Part shown: one piece after another, positions 17,291 to 26,797 of the stretch
How the letters are laid out: each line of letters opens with the position of its first letter
Numbering within the stretch: position 1 is the first letter of the stretch
DNA from: Aureibaculum flavum
GTDB lineage: Bacteria; Bacteroidota; Bacteroidia; Flavobacteriales; Flavobacteriaceae
Direction of reading: 5' to 3'
Assembly (NCBI RefSeq): GCF_016406085.1
Contig: NZ_JAEHFJ010000011.1
Span: 1 to 64,000 of the forward strand
DNA length: 64,000 bases
Notes under the pieces: generated by a model
Databases searched by the model: none
Seen by the model: the letters and a program-made list of their open reading frames with translations, nothing else
What the model was told of the DNA's origin: nothing
Position numbers and translations under genes: made by a program

Positions 17291-18877
17291 ATGAAGGCTC
17301 GTAAATATTTTATACTAATTAGTACTATTCTAGTCGTTTCAATTTTGTTAATTGCACTTGTTTGGCCAGGAATTTTATGGAGTTTTATTCTTGTAGCTCC
17401 GTTAGTTTTAATGGGTGTATTTGATATGCTTCAAAAGAGTCATACCATAAGGAGAAATTTTCCTTTGATAGGTCGTTTTAGATATGTTTTAGAGTCTGTT
17501 AGACCTGAAATAATGCAATATTTTGTTGAAACAGATACGGAAGGCCGACCCTTAAACCGAATTTTAAGATCATTAATATATAGACGTGCTAAAAAGGTAA
17601 ATGATACGGAACCTTTTGGAACGCAAATGAATTTATACCATTCAGGTTATGAGTGGATGGAACATTCAATGTATGCAAAACAAAATCCTCAAGAAATTGG
17701 TAAATTTCCTAGGTTAGTAATAGGTGGTGATGATTGTAAACAGCCTTACTCAACTAGTTTATTAAATATTTCGGCCATGAGTTTTGGATCCTTAAGTACC
17801 AATGCTGTCATGGCATTAAACAAAGGAGCAAAAATGGGCAATTTTGCACACAATACTGGTGAAGGAGGAATAAGTCCATATCATTTGAAGCATGGAGGTG
17901 ATCTAATTTGGCAAGTTGGTACTGGCTATTTTGGTTGTAGAAATAATGATGGAACATTCAATGAGGAAACATATAGAGATAATGCCATAAGATCTGAGGT
18001 TAAAATGATTGAGATAAAATTGTCTCAAGGAGCTAAGCCAGGCCATGGAGGTATTTTGCCAGCTTCAAAAAATACAGAAGAAATTGCAGCCATAAGACAT
18101 GTGGAACCAGGTGTTGCTGTACACTCTCCACCGTCTCATTCTGCCTTTTCAGATCCAATAGAGTTTATGCATTTTATAAAAAAATTAAGGGATTTGAGTG
18201 GTGGTAAGCCCGTTGGATTTAAGCTTTGTATTGGTAGAAGACAAGAGTTTATGGATTTTTGTGAAGCGATGATTAGTACTGGAATAAAACCGGATTTTAT
18301 AACCGTTGATGGTGGTGAAGGAGGCACAGGTGCGGCTCCTGTAGAATTTTCAAATTCAATGGGTATGCCATTACGTGAAGGGCTTGTTTTTGTACACGAC
18401 ACCTTAAGAGGATTTAACTTACGAAAAGATATCAAAGTAATAGTTGCTGGTAAAATTATAACAGGATTTCATATGGCTAGAGCCTTAGCTTTAGGAGCAG
18501 ACGCGTGTAATAGTGCACGAGCAATGATGTTGTCTATTGGTTGTATCCAGGCATTGCAATGTAATACAAATACTTGCCCTGTTGGTGTTGCTACTCAAAA
18601 TAAAGCCTTGGTAAAAGGACTAGATGTTGAAGACAAGTCAAAAAGAGCACATAATTATCATGATGCTACCATACACAGTTTTTTAGAGCTCATAGCGGCT
18701 GCCGGTCTTGATAGTCCTAAAGAACTTAGACGTGGGCACATTAATAAAAGAGCTGGGATGTATAATGTTTTAACATATGATGAGATTTACCCTACAGTGG
18801 AAGAGGGATGTCTTCTTAAAATAGAAACAATTCCAGATAATTATCAGAAGTTTTTTAAGCTTACGAGAATGAGATAA
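17291..18877 (+). CDS. FMN-binding glutamate-synthase-like protein, membrane-anchored
   Basis: 528 residues. Two hydrophobic segments at the N-terminus (7-50: YFILISTILVVSILLIALVW and following) should anchor the protein. The rest is the alpha-subunit FMN domain of glutamate synthase: ISAMSFGSLSTNA, GHGGILPASK, VDGGEGGTGAAP and the iron-sulfur cysteines in GCIQALQCNTNTCPVG. The glutaminase domain and the C-terminal beta-helix of true GltB are absent, and no gltD is adjacent. The reaction is therefore unknown: it is an oxidoreductase with FMN and probably a 3Fe-4S cluster. The family is widespread and usually annotated only as FMN-binding glutamate synthase family protein. Confidence 0.88.
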   Translation: MKARKYFILISTILVVSILLIALVWPGILWSFILVAPLVLMGVFDMLQKSHTIRRNFPLIGRFRYVLESVRPEIMQYFVETDTEGRPLNRILRSLIYRRAKKVNDTEPFGTQMNLYHSGYEWMEHSMYAKQNPQEIGKFPRLVIGGDDCKQPYSTSLLNISAMSFGSLSTNAVMALNKGAKMGNFAHNTGEGGISPYHLKHGGDLIWQVGTGYFGCRNNDGTFNEETYRDNAIRSEVKMIEIKLSQGAKPGHGGILPASKNTEEIAAIRHVEPGVAVHSPPSHSAFSDPIEFMHFIKKLRDLSGGKPVGFKLCIGRRQEFMDFCEAMISTGIKPDFITVDGGEGGTGAAPVEFSNSMGMPLREGLVFVHDTLRGFNLRKDIKVIVAGKIITGFHMARALALGADACNSARAMMLSIGCIQALQCNTNTCPVGVATQNKALVKGLDVEDKSKRAHNYHDATIHSFLELIAAAGLDSPKELRRGHINKRAGMYNVLTYDEIYPTVEEGCLLKIETIPDNYQKFFKLTRMR

Positions 18878-18939
18878 ATAAAATAAAAAGTAGTTATAAC
18901 CTCACTTTAAATTGAGACTTATATACTATATTTTAATAA

Positions 18940-19959
18940 TTAATATTCCGCAGTAGCAGGGTAGTTTTTCATAAACCGCTCAGCAACATCAATCATATTG
19001 GTACTGCCACAGAAAAATGGCACACGTTGGTGCAATTCTGTTGGTTTAATATCCATAATTCTCATATAACCATCAGATGCTTTTCCTCCTGCTTGCTCCG
19101 CTAAAAATGCCATAGGGTTGCATTCATATAGCAAACGCAATTTCCCTTTAGGGGCTTTGGTACTTGTCGGATAAATATAAATGCCACCTTTTATCATGTT
19201 TCTATGAAAATCAGAAACTAACGAACCAATATAACGTGAAGTGTAAGGTCTATCTCCCTCTTCCATTTGGCAATATTTCAAATAATCTTTCACACCTTGT
19301 GGAAAATGGACATAGTTCCCTTCATTGATAGAGTAAATAGTACCATCTTCAGGAAACATCATATCAGGGTGTGATAGATAAAAAGTTCCAATAGCTGGAT
19401 TCAACGTAAATCCATTTACACCATGCCCAGTAGTAAATACCAACATGGTTGACGTTCCGTAAACAATATATCCTGCAGCAACTTGTTTGTTGCCTTCTTG
19501 TAAAAAATCTTCTAATTGAACTGGGGTTCCAGATTTGGTAACACGTCTATAAATAGAAAAAATGGTTCCAACAGATACATTTACATCTACGTTCGAAGAT
19601 CCGTCAAGTGGATCAATCAATACTACATATTTATTTTCGTTCGAGTGGTCATTACCAGAAATGGTAACAAAATCATCTTCTTCTTCACTTGCAATACCAC
19701 AAACAATTTCTCTATTGGTAAGGGTTTCCATAAAGATAGTGTTTGCATAAACATCTAATTTTTGTTGGTCTTCACCTTGAATATTAGTTTCTCCTGCTTT
19801 ACCCAATATATCGACTAAACCTGCTTTGTTTACTTCGTGATTTACCACTTTTGCCGCTAATCTTATTGAATTTATTAATCGAGATAACTCTCCTGAAGAA
19901 TATTTAAACTGTTTTTGGTTTTCTATAATAAACTCACCTAATGTACTGTGCTGTTGCAT
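18940..19959 (-). CDS. fbp: Fructose-1,6-bisphosphatase class I
   Basis: 339 residues. The enzyme hydrolyses fructose 1,6-bisphosphate to fructose 6-phosphate, the committed step of gluconeogenesis. Metal-binding and active-site stretches are visible: [32 protein letters not shown] and [17 protein letters not shown]. The start at ATG 19959 gives the standard N-terminus ([21 protein letters not shown]). It is convergent with the preceding flavoprotein gene, and its 5' end overlaps the upstream region of the divergent acetyltransferase. No strong terminator is evident in the 60 nt between it and 18877. Confidence 0.96.
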   Translation of the reverse strand: MQQHSTLGEFIIENQKQFKYSSGELSRLINSIRLAAKVVNHEVNKAGLVDILGKAGETNIQGEDQQKLDVYANTIFMETLTNREIVCGIASEEEDDFVTISGNDHSNENKYVVLIDPLDGSSNVDVNVSVGTIFSIYRRVTKSGTPVQLEDFLQEGNKQVAAGYIVYGTSTMLVFTTGHGVNGFTLNPAIGTFYLSHPDMMFPEDGTIYSINEGNYVHFPQGVKDYLKYCQMEEGDRPYTSRYIGSLVSDFHRNMIKGGIYIYPTSTKAPKGKLRLLYECNPMAFLAEQAGGKASDGYMRIMDIKPTELHQRVPFFCGSTNMIDVAERFMKNYPATAEY

Positions 19960-19985
19960 TTGTGTTGATTTTGTTAAACCCTAAC

Positions 19986-20015
19986 TTGTTATACCTACAA
20001 ATAACGTTAAATTTG
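19986..20015 (+). promoter_or_regulatory. Promoter of the GNAT acetyltransferase gene
   Basis: TTG at 19986-19988 and TAAATTTG at 20008-20015 are exactly 19 nt apart. The predicted start is about 12 nt before ATG 20034, which supports that start over the longer upstream open frame. Confidence 0.75.
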
Positions 20016-20033
20016 TGCAAACATTATTATAAT

Positions 20034-20516
20034 ATGAGTTTTAAAATAAGAAAAGCCGAGCCAAATGACATGGAAGCGGTACTAAAGTTGATTAATGAAT
20101 TAGCCGTTTTTGAGAAGGAACCTGACGCCGTTGAAATTACAATTGACGACTTAATTGAAAATGGATTTAGAGAACATCCTGCGTTTTATCTTCATTTAGC
20201 TGAATTGGATAATAAGGTTGTTGGGATGGCTCTTTTTTATCATAGGTTTTCAACGTGGAAGGGTTCTTCATTACATTTAGAAGATTTAATTGTTACCCAA
20301 AAGCATAGACAAGAGGGTATTGGTAAAGCATTATATGATAGTGTTCTGAAGTTTGCCTTAAATAATAATATAAACAGAGTAGAGTGGGTTGTTTTAGACT
20401 GGAATACACCAGCCGTTAATTTTTATAAAAGTACAGGAGCAACAGTTTTTGAAGAATGGAATATTTGTCAAATGCCTCGTGAAAAAATAGTTGAGTATTT
20501 ATCTAAAGAAAATTAA
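20034..20516 (+). CDS. GNAT-family N-acetyltransferase
   Basis: 160 residues from ATG 20034. The frame is open back to 19941, but those 31 codons overlap the promoter and the fbp start and do not resemble the family. The GNAT fold is clear: FKIRKAEPNDMEAVLKLINE (beta1-alpha1), VVGMALFYHRFSTW, LEDLIVTQKHRQEGIGKALYD (acetyl-CoA-binding Q/RxxGxG/A as RQEGIG), and the C-terminal VVLDWNTPAVNFYKSTGA. This layout is that of the diamine/thialysine N-acetyltransferase (SAT-like) branch, so a polyamine or amino-acid amine is the likely acceptor, by family inference. It is followed by the aspartokinase 26 nt downstream. Confidence 0.9.
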   Translation: MSFKIRKAEPNDMEAVLKLINELAVFEKEPDAVEITIDDLIENGFREHPAFYLHLAELDNKVVGMALFYHRFSTWKGSSLHLEDLIVTQKHRQEGIGKALYDSVLKFALNNNINRVEWVVLDWNTPAVNFYKSTGATVFEEWNICQMPREKIVEYLSKEN

Positions 20517-20542
20517 TTTACCATGTGTAACAGATTTAATAA

Positions 20543-21793
20543 ATGAAGGTATTTAAATTTGGAGGAGCATCTGTAAAAGATGCTGAGGGTGTAAAAAACA
20601 TTGTTAAAGTTTTAAACGATGTTGATTACCAAGATCTACTTATCGTGGTATCAGCGATGGGCAAAATGACGAATGCCTTCGAGAAAATTGCAGACGCTTA
20701 TTTTTATAAAAAGGAAGAATTACCAGTTTTTATAAAAGTAGTTAGAGACTATCACTACGATATAGTAAACGAATTATTTGAGAATAAAGAGCATGATGTT
20801 TATTCAGAAATACAAAATCTATTTATTGGGTTAACAGGTTTTATGATACAAAATAAATCAACAGATTTTAATTTTGTTTATGATCAAATAGTTAGTGTTG
20901 CTGAGCTAATTTCGACAAAAATTGTCAGTTTTTATTTAAATATATCCGCCATTGAAAATACTTGGTTAGATGTTAGAGAGTGCATTAAAACAAATAGTGA
21001 TTTCCGAGATGCTAAAGTGGATTGGAAACTGACCGAAAAATCAATTGTAACTAAAGTTAATCCACAAATATTATACATCACTCAAGGTTTTATTGCGGCG
21101 AATGAACATGGTAATACTACTACTTTAGGAAGAGAGGGCTCTGATTATTCGGCAGGTATATTTGCGTATTGTCTTAATGCCGATAGCTTAACGATTTGGA
21201 AAGATGTAGAGGGTGTTTTAAATGCCGACCCTCGTTATTTTAACGAAACCCAATTGCTTGAACAAATATCATACACAGAGGCTATAGAATTGGCTTTTTA
21301 TGGTGCTTCTGTAATACATCCTAAAACCTTACAACCTTTGCAGAATAAAGGAATTCCTTTACTTGTTAAATCATTTTTAAATCCTAAAAAAAAGGGAACA
21401 CATGTAAGTGACGGTAAGAGATTAGTCCCTGAAACACCTTGTTTTATCGTTAAAAAAAATCAATTATTTCTTTCTATATCCGCTTTAGATTTTTCTTTTG
21501 TCGTTGAGCATAATATTAGTGAAATATTTAATTTGTTTCATCGATACAAAATGAAAGTGAACTTGATTCAAAACTCAGCAATTAGCTTTTCTATTTGTTT
21601 AGAAGATAATTTTAATCTGATTAAAAATCTTTTAGCGGAGCTTAGTAATACCTATAAAGTAGTGTGTTTTGCAAATGTTTCATTATTTACAGTTAGACAT
21701 TTTCAAAATAAAGATATTGAGGAATTAGAAAAAAATAACAAAGTATTGTTAAAACAATTAACTCAAGAAACGGTGCAGATCGTTGTTCAATAA
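20543..21793 (+). CDS. Aspartate kinase (first of two)
   Basis: 416 residues, monofunctional. The enzyme phosphorylates aspartate at the entry to lysine, threonine and methionine synthesis. The kinase domain starts with KVFKFGGASVKDAEGVKN and has TTTLGREGSDYSAG (substrate/ATP site) and VLNADPRYF. An ACT regulatory region fills the last 120 residues (LFLSISALDFSFVVEHNISE onward). It is shorter and more diverged than the second aspartokinase 3 kb away (24687-26018), so the two probably answer to different end products. It follows a GNAT gene and precedes the olsF-like gene by 33 nt, so it may be in one transcript with both. Confidence 0.93.
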   Translation: MKVFKFGGASVKDAEGVKNIVKVLNDVDYQDLLIVVSAMGKMTNAFEKIADAYFYKKEELPVFIKVVRDYHYDIVNELFENKEHDVYSEIQNLFIGLTGFMIQNKSTDFNFVYDQIVSVAELISTKIVSFYLNISAIENTWLDVRECIKTNSDFRDAKVDWKLTEKSIVTKVNPQILYITQGFIAANEHGNTTTLGREGSDYSAGIFAYCLNADSLTIWKDVEGVLNADPRYFNETQLLEQISYTEAIELAFYGASVIHPKTLQPLQNKGIPLLVKSFLNPKKKGTHVSDGKRLVPETPCFIVKKNQLFLSISALDFSFVVEHNISEIFNLFHRYKMKVNLIQNSAISFSICLEDNFNLIKNLLAELSNTYKVVCFANVSLFTVRHFQNKDIEELEKNNKVLLKQLTQETVQIVVQ

Positions 21794-21826
21794 ATTACCT
21801 ATATTTGAGGCTGTCAAAAACCCAAC

Positions 21827-23635
21827 ATGGAATTAGTATCTTCTAAAGAAATTGCCAAAGTAATACACCTAGAAAAATATGGTTTTTTAGGAACATTTTT
21901 CGGCTGGATATTAATGAAAGTTCTGCGGTTATCAAAACTCAATAGGGTTTACCAGAAACATAAAGAGAAGAAAGATGTTGTATTTTTAAATGCAATATTA
22001 GATGAGTTACAAATAAAATTTGAAATACCTAAAGAAGATTTAAAACGCATACCGAAAGATGGAGCTTTTATAAGTATTTCCAATCATCCATTAGGAGGTA
22101 TAGACGGTGTACTCTTATTAAAGTTATTAGTCGAAAAAAGGCCTGATTATAAAATAATTGGAAATTTTTTATTGCATAGAATTGAACCATTAAAGCCCTA
22201 TGTAATGCCTGTCAATCCTTTCGAAGATCGCAAGGACGCAAAATCAAGTATTACAGGACTGAAAAATGCTTTACAACATTTAAGAGATGGCAATTCCTTG
22301 GGCATTTTTCCTGCAGGGGAAGTTTCAACGTACAAGGATGGAAAATTAATTGTAGATAAACCTTGGGAGGAAGGAGCTATCAAATTAATTTATAAAGCAA
22401 ATGTACCTGTTATTCCTATTTATTTTCACGCGAAAAATAGCCGTTTGTTCTATTTTCTTTCCAAAATAAATAGTGTTTTAAGAACGGCAAAACTACCATC
22501 AGAAGCCTTACGTCAAGGAAGCAGAATTATAAAGGTTAGGATAGGGAAAGTGATTTCGGTAAAAGATCAAAAAGAGCATGAAGATATTGACGATTTTCAT
22601 AATTTTCTTCGAAAGAAAACATACATGTTGGCGAATCCGTTCGAGGTAAATAATAGACTTATAAAAACACCATCTTTAAAAATTCCAAAACAACCTAAAG
22701 AAGTTATTCCACCGGTTTCAATTGAAAAAATTAATAAAGAAATTGAAAAATTAAGAAATGGAGAGGCTCGTTTGTTAGAAAGTAAGAATTATGAAGTTTT
22801 TTTAGCAGAAAGTGATCAAATACCATATATATTACGTGAAATAGGAAGGCTAAGAGAAATTACCTTTAGAGAGGTAGGTGAGGGGACGAATAATGATATT
22901 GATATTGATGTTTATGATAAGTACTATCAACATATGTTCTTATGGGATAATGAGGCAAAAATAGTTGCAGGAGCTTATCGGATGGGCTTAGGTAAAGAAA
23001 TTTTTAAAAAGCACGGCATAAAAGGGTTTTACATTAGTACATTGTTTAGAATGGAGCCAGAATTGTTTAAGATGATGGAGAAAACTATTGAAATGGGGAG
23101 GGCTTTTATTATAAAGGACTATCAGCAAAAGCCAATGCCTTTGTTCTTACTATGGAAAGGAATAGTGCATGTAACGTTAAGATTTCCCGATCATAAATTT
23201 TTAATGGGTGGAGTTAGTATTAGTAATCAGTTTTCAAATTTTTCTAAGTCATTAATGATTGAGTTTATGAAATCTAATTATTACGATCCGTATTTAGCTC
23301 AATATATACATCCTAAAAAAGAATACAAAGTAAAATTAAATGATGTCGATAAAGATTTTGTTTTTGATGAAAGCAAATCTGATATGCAGAAATTTGATAA
23401 AATTATTGATGAACTAGAGCCAGGTGCTTTGCGTTTACCCGTATTATTAAAAAAGTATGTAAAGCAAAACGCGAGGTTAGTTGCTTTTAATGTAGATCCG
23501 AAATTTAATAACGCTATTGACGGGTTAATGTACATTAGAATTGCCGACTTACCTGAAAGTACGGTAAAGCCAGTTATGGAGGAATTTCAAGCGGAGTTAG
23601 AAAGAAAGCTTTCCGAGAATGAAAATCAATTGTAA
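21827..23635 (+). CDS. Fused lysophospholipid acyltransferase / GNAT-like N-acyltransferase (OlsF-type)
   Basis: 602 residues with two enzyme halves. Residues about 70-270 are a PlsC-type O-acyltransferase with the block SISNHPLGGIDG (His and Asp five residues apart instead of the usual four), FPAGEVS and VPVIPIYF. Residues about 320-600 are a GNAT/hemolysin-like N-acyltransferase (LREITFREVGEGTNND, GAYRMGLGKEIF). This order matches the bifunctional OlsF known from Flavobacterium johnsoniae and Serratia. There the C-terminal half makes lyso-ornithine lipid and the N-terminal half adds the second acyl chain. The likely product is an ornithine or related aminolipid at the membrane. The next gene, gpsA, starts at the base after its stop codon. 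Confidence 0.87.
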   Translation: MELVSSKEIAKVIHLEKYGFLGTFFGWILMKVLRLSKLNRVYQKHKEKKDVVFLNAILDELQIKFEIPKEDLKRIPKDGAFISISNHPLGGIDGVLLLKLLVEKRPDYKIIGNFLLHRIEPLKPYVMPVNPFEDRKDAKSSITGLKNALQHLRDGNSLGIFPAGEVSTYKDGKLIVDKPWEEGAIKLIYKANVPVIPIYFHAKNSRLFYFLSKINSVLRTAKLPSEALRQGSRIIKVRIGKVISVKDQKEHEDIDDFHNFLRKKTYMLANPFEVNNRLIKTPSLKIPKQPKEVIPPVSIEKINKEIEKLRNGEARLLESKNYEVFLAESDQIPYILREIGRLREITFREVGEGTNNDIDIDVYDKYYQHMFLWDNEAKIVAGAYRMGLGKEIFKKHGIKGFYISTLFRMEPELFKMMEKTIEMGRAFIIKDYQQKPMPLFLLWKGIVHVTLRFPDHKFLMGGVSISNQFSNFSKSLMIEFMKSNYYDPYLAQYIHPKKEYKVKLNDVDKDFVFDESKSDMQKFDKIIDELEPGALRLPVLLKKYVKQNARLVAFNVDPKFNNAIDGLMYIRIADLPESTVKPVMEEFQAELERKLSENENQL

Positions 23636-24634
23636 ATGAAAAAAAAATATCCTAAAATAGCAGTTTTTGGTGGCGGTAGTTGGGCCACGGCTATTGTGAA
23701 AATGTTGAGTGAAAATATTGATGAAATAGGTTGGTATATGCGAAGTGCCTCAGCCATTGAGTATATTAAATCTGACCAACATAACCCAAAATACCTTAGT
23801 TCAGTTGAGTTTGATACTGAGCAATTACTATTGAGTAATGACATTAACGAAATGGTTACTTATGCTGATTATTTGGTTTTTGCCATACCTTCGGCATTTT
23901 TAAGTCAAGAGTTAGATAAACTGAACGTTTCACTTGATGGGAAAATTATATTTTCTGCAATTAAAGGAATTGTTCCAGAATCAGGATTGATCGTTGGAGA
24001 GCACTTTCATGAAAAATATAATATACCTTTTGAAGATATAGGTGTTATCACTGGGCCTTGCCATGCAGAAGAGGTTGCTTTAGAACGCTTGTCCTATTTG
24101 ACCTTAGCTTGTAAGGATAGAAAAAAGGCGAACGTAATGAGTAAATTATTGGCCAGTCATTATATCAAAACCAAGACTTCTGATGATATTGTGGGTACAG
24201 AATATGCTGCCGTTTTAAAAAATATTTATGCCATTGCCGCTGGAGTAGCTCATGGTGTTGGTTATGGAGATAATTTCCAAGCAGTACTTATGTCAAATGC
24301 CATTAGAGAAATGAAACGATTCATTAAAAAAGTACATAAAATGAAACGTAATATTAATAATTCAGCCTATTTAGGCGATTTATTAGTTACCGGATATTCT
24401 GTATTTAGTAGGAACAGAATGTTTGGTAACATGATTGGTAAAGGCTATACCGTAAAATCTGCAATGCTAGAAATGAGCATGGTGGCCGAAGGGTATTATG
24501 CTACAAAAAGTGCTTATAAAATTAAGCAAGAAAATGGTGCTAAAACACCAATAATTGATACCATTTATAAAATTCTTTACGAAAATAAAGATCCTAAAAA
24601 GGAGTTTGAAAAATTGTCAGATATCTTGGACTAG
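23636..24634 (+). CDS. gpsA: Glycerol-3-phosphate dehydrogenase [NAD(P)+]
   Basis: 332 residues. It reduces dihydroxyacetone phosphate to sn-glycerol 3-phosphate, the backbone of phospholipids. The Rossmann motif is KIAVFGGGSWATAIVKML, with the substrate/catalytic stretches FSAIKGIVPES, GPCHAEEVA, EYAAVLKNIYAIAAGVAHG and the GYSVFSRNRMFG region. It abuts the OlsF-type gene with no spacing (TAA followed directly by ATG), so the two are surely co-transcribed and probably coupled in translation. This joins phospholipid precursor supply to aminolipid synthesis. It is convergent with the second aspartokinase. Confidence 0.96.
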   Translation: MKKKYPKIAVFGGGSWATAIVKMLSENIDEIGWYMRSASAIEYIKSDQHNPKYLSSVEFDTEQLLLSNDINEMVTYADYLVFAIPSAFLSQELDKLNVSLDGKIIFSAIKGIVPESGLIVGEHFHEKYNIPFEDIGVITGPCHAEEVALERLSYLTLACKDRKKANVMSKLLASHYIKTKTSDDIVGTEYAAVLKNIYAIAAGVAHGVGYGDNFQAVLMSNAIREMKRFIKKVHKMKRNINNSAYLGDLLVTGYSVFSRNRMFGNMIGKGYTVKSAMLEMSMVAEGYYATKSAYKIKQENGAKTPIIDTIYKILYENKDPKKEFEKLSDILD

Positions 24635-24686
24635 CTAAAATATCAAATCGAAAATTCATAATAAAATATCAACTACAAATTTTATA

Positions 24687-26018
24687 TTAAGCTTCTTGAG
24701 GTTTGTTTTGTTGTACAAACAATCCTTCATTTAATAAATTTAAAGCCCTAATCTTATCGTTCTTTTCAACGAGTAGTGAAATGTTATATTGGCTTCCGCC
24801 GTAGGAAATCATACGAATAGCTACATCAGTTAAACAATTTAACACGGCTGCACTTATTCCTTTTCCACTATGTGAAAAGTTACCGGCAAGGCAGATAATA
24901 CTCATGTCAGTATCATATTCTACTTTTCCAATCGTATTTAGTTCTTCAACAATTTCTTTCAGATATTTCTGATTGTCAATGGTAAGTGAAACCGCAATTT
25001 CTGAAGTGGTAATCATATCAATTGGGGTATGGTATTTTTCAAATACTGCAAAAACATTATTTAAAAAACCATAAGCCATAAGCATTCGGTACGATTTTAT
25101 TTTTATTGCAATGATACCATCTTTAGCAGCAATAGCTCTAACGCCAGTGCTATTATGGCAATTTTTAATTAAAGTTCCTTTGGCTTCGGGATTAAAGGTG
25201 TTTTTTAATAGAACGGGAATGTTATTTTTTTGAGCAGGAATTATACTTTGCGGATGTAAAATTTTAGCTCCGAAATACGCTAACTCTGCGGCTTCGTCAA
25301 AAGAGATTTCTCCTATTGGAAATGTGTTTTCAACATACCGAGGGTCGTTATTATGCATCCCGTCAATATCTGTCCAAATTTGTATTTGTTCTGCGTTAAT
25401 AGCGGCACCAATTAAAGAGGCACTATAATCACTACCTCCTCTTTTTAAATTATCAACCTCGTTATCGGGGTTCAAGCAAATAAATCCTTGAGTAATAATT
25501 GTTTGAGCTTTGTTATTAGCTAAAATAGCAGTTAATTTTGTTTTTATTTTCTCATTTTCAGGTTCTTCATTCATATCAATTGACATAAAATCAAGAGCTG
25601 AAATTAATGCAGTCGAATTTCCTAACTGTTTTTGGTACATTTGAAACAAATTGGTAGAAATAATTTCTCCTTGAGCCAAAATAATTTTCTCGTTTTTAGT
25701 CGCTTCAGTAGTCAAAGATCTTAATTCTTCGAATTTCGTTTTAATGAATGGCTGTGCATCTAAGTGGTGACTTTCTACACTAAATAATTCTGAAATCAAT
25801 TCGTCATAACTTAACTCTAGTTTGTTAATTATGGCAAGAGCATCTTCTTTTTTATCATTGGCTAGGCAGTTATTTATTGCAACCAAGCTATTTGTGGTTC
25901 CTGAAACTGCTGATAAAACAACTATTTTATCACGGTCACAGTCATTTATAATGGCTGCTACTTTTTTTATATTTTCAGCACTTCCAACTGACGTTCCTCC
26001 AAATTTAAAAACTATCAT
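24687..26018 (-). CDS. Aspartate kinase (second)
   Basis: 443 residues. The kinase domain (1-300) has IVFKFGGTSVGSAENIKKV, LKRGGSDYSASLIGAAI and IDGMHNNDPRYV. The C-terminal 140 residues form two ACT domains (IIAIKIKSYRMLMAYGFLN and IICLAGNFSHSGKGISAAVL), as in lysine-sensitive monofunctional enzymes. It resembles the aspartokinase part of the ThrA type, and the final FSHSGKGIS block is typical of that branch. The gene is divergent from the unknown ACT-like protein at 26116, sharing a 97-bp regulatory space. Confidence 0.94.
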   Translation of the reverse strand: MIVFKFGGTSVGSAENIKKVAAIINDCDRDKIVVLSAVSGTTNSLVAINNCLANDKKEDALAIINKLELSYDELISELFSVESHHLDAQPFIKTKFEELRSLTTEATKNEKIILAQGEIISTNLFQMYQKQLGNSTALISALDFMSIDMNEEPENEKIKTKLTAILANNKAQTIITQGFICLNPDNEVDNLKRGGSDYSASLIGAAINAEQIQIWTDIDGMHNNDPRYVENTFPIGEISFDEAAELAYFGAKILHPQSIIPAQKNNIPVLLKNTFNPEAKGTLIKNCHNSTGVRAIAAKDGIIAIKIKSYRMLMAYGFLNNVFAVFEKYHTPIDMITTSEIAVSLTIDNQKYLKEIVEELNTIGKVEYDTDMSIICLAGNFSHSGKGISAAVLNCLTDVAIRMISYGGSQYNISLLVEKNDKIRALNLLNEGLFVQQNKPQEA

Positions 26019-26115
26019 AATCTAAAATTTTACACAAAAGTTGCTTAGTTCGCATTGTTATGCAACTTTTTAATTTATTTTTACAAATTATAACAAATAG
26101 TTTAAATTTAAACAA

Positions 26116-26775
26116 ATGAAAACCATTCAAGAAGCTGTTACTGCAATTATAAATAAAACGCCCTTTATTGAAGAGGCTCTTTATGATAAATTAATTAACG
26201 TATCGTCATTGGCTAGAGTTATAAAACCAGAAGTTGAAAAAATATTAAAGAAAGAGATTAAAGAAGGTGCTATAATGATGGCAGTTAATAGGTTGTCGCC
26301 ATCAAGTGTTTTAAAAGTTAGAAAAAATATTAAACGAATAGCCTTGTCTTCTGGCGACTTTATTATGCGGTCGGACTTGTGTGATTATACCTTTAAAAAT
26401 ACAGCAACCTTGGTTTCGAAAATAACCAAATTACTAAATGATATTGGTAATGATAGTGATAATTTCTTTACCATATCTCAAGGTGTTTTTGAAACAAGTA
26501 TTGTAATAAGTAAAAAATTAAAACAAAAAGTTGAAAAAATATTTGATGGTGAAGAGGTGCTTTGGGCGGCTTCAAATTTGGCTTCATTAACTATAAAATT
26601 ACCCAAAACAAATGTTGAGCAGTCTGGTATTTATTACTTTATTTTAAAACAATTGGCTTGGGCAAATATTTCAGTACAAGAAGTGATTTCAACGACAAAT
26701 GAAATTACTATTGTAGTTAAAGAAACAGATATTAAGCAGACATTCTCGATATTGATGGATATGAAGTTGTCTTAG
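26116..26775 (+). CDS. Conserved hypothetical protein with ACT-like C-terminus
   Basis: 219 residues, cytoplasmic, no membrane segment. The N-terminal 75 residues are helical with a winged-helix-like character (IINKTPFIEEALYDKLINVS, then KKEIKEGAIMMAVNRLS). The last 70 residues (NLASLTIKLPKTNVEQSGIY and ANISVQEVISTTNEITIVVK) follow the beta-alpha-beta pattern of an ACT domain, with a G-containing first turn. A helical/winged N-domain plus ACT suggests an amino-acid-responsive regulator. Divergent placement beside the aspartokinase supports this. It is an inference only; I do not recognise a characterised homologue. Confidence 0.8.
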   Translation: MKTIQEAVTAIINKTPFIEEALYDKLINVSSLARVIKPEVEKILKKEIKEGAIMMAVNRLSPSSVLKVRKNIKRIALSSGDFIMRSDLCDYTFKNTATLVSKITKLLNDIGNDSDNFFTISQGVFETSIVISKKLKQKVEKIFDGEEVLWAASNLASLTIKLPKTNVEQSGIYYFILKQLAWANISVQEVISTTNEITIVVKETDIKQTFSILMDMKLS

Positions 26776-26797
26776 GCTAAGTTGGGCATTTCTTATA

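Noticed and set aside
19941-20033. Upstream extension of the GNAT gene
   Set aside because: It overlaps the fbp start and a perfect promoter (19986-20015), and the added peptide is unlike any GNAT N-terminus.
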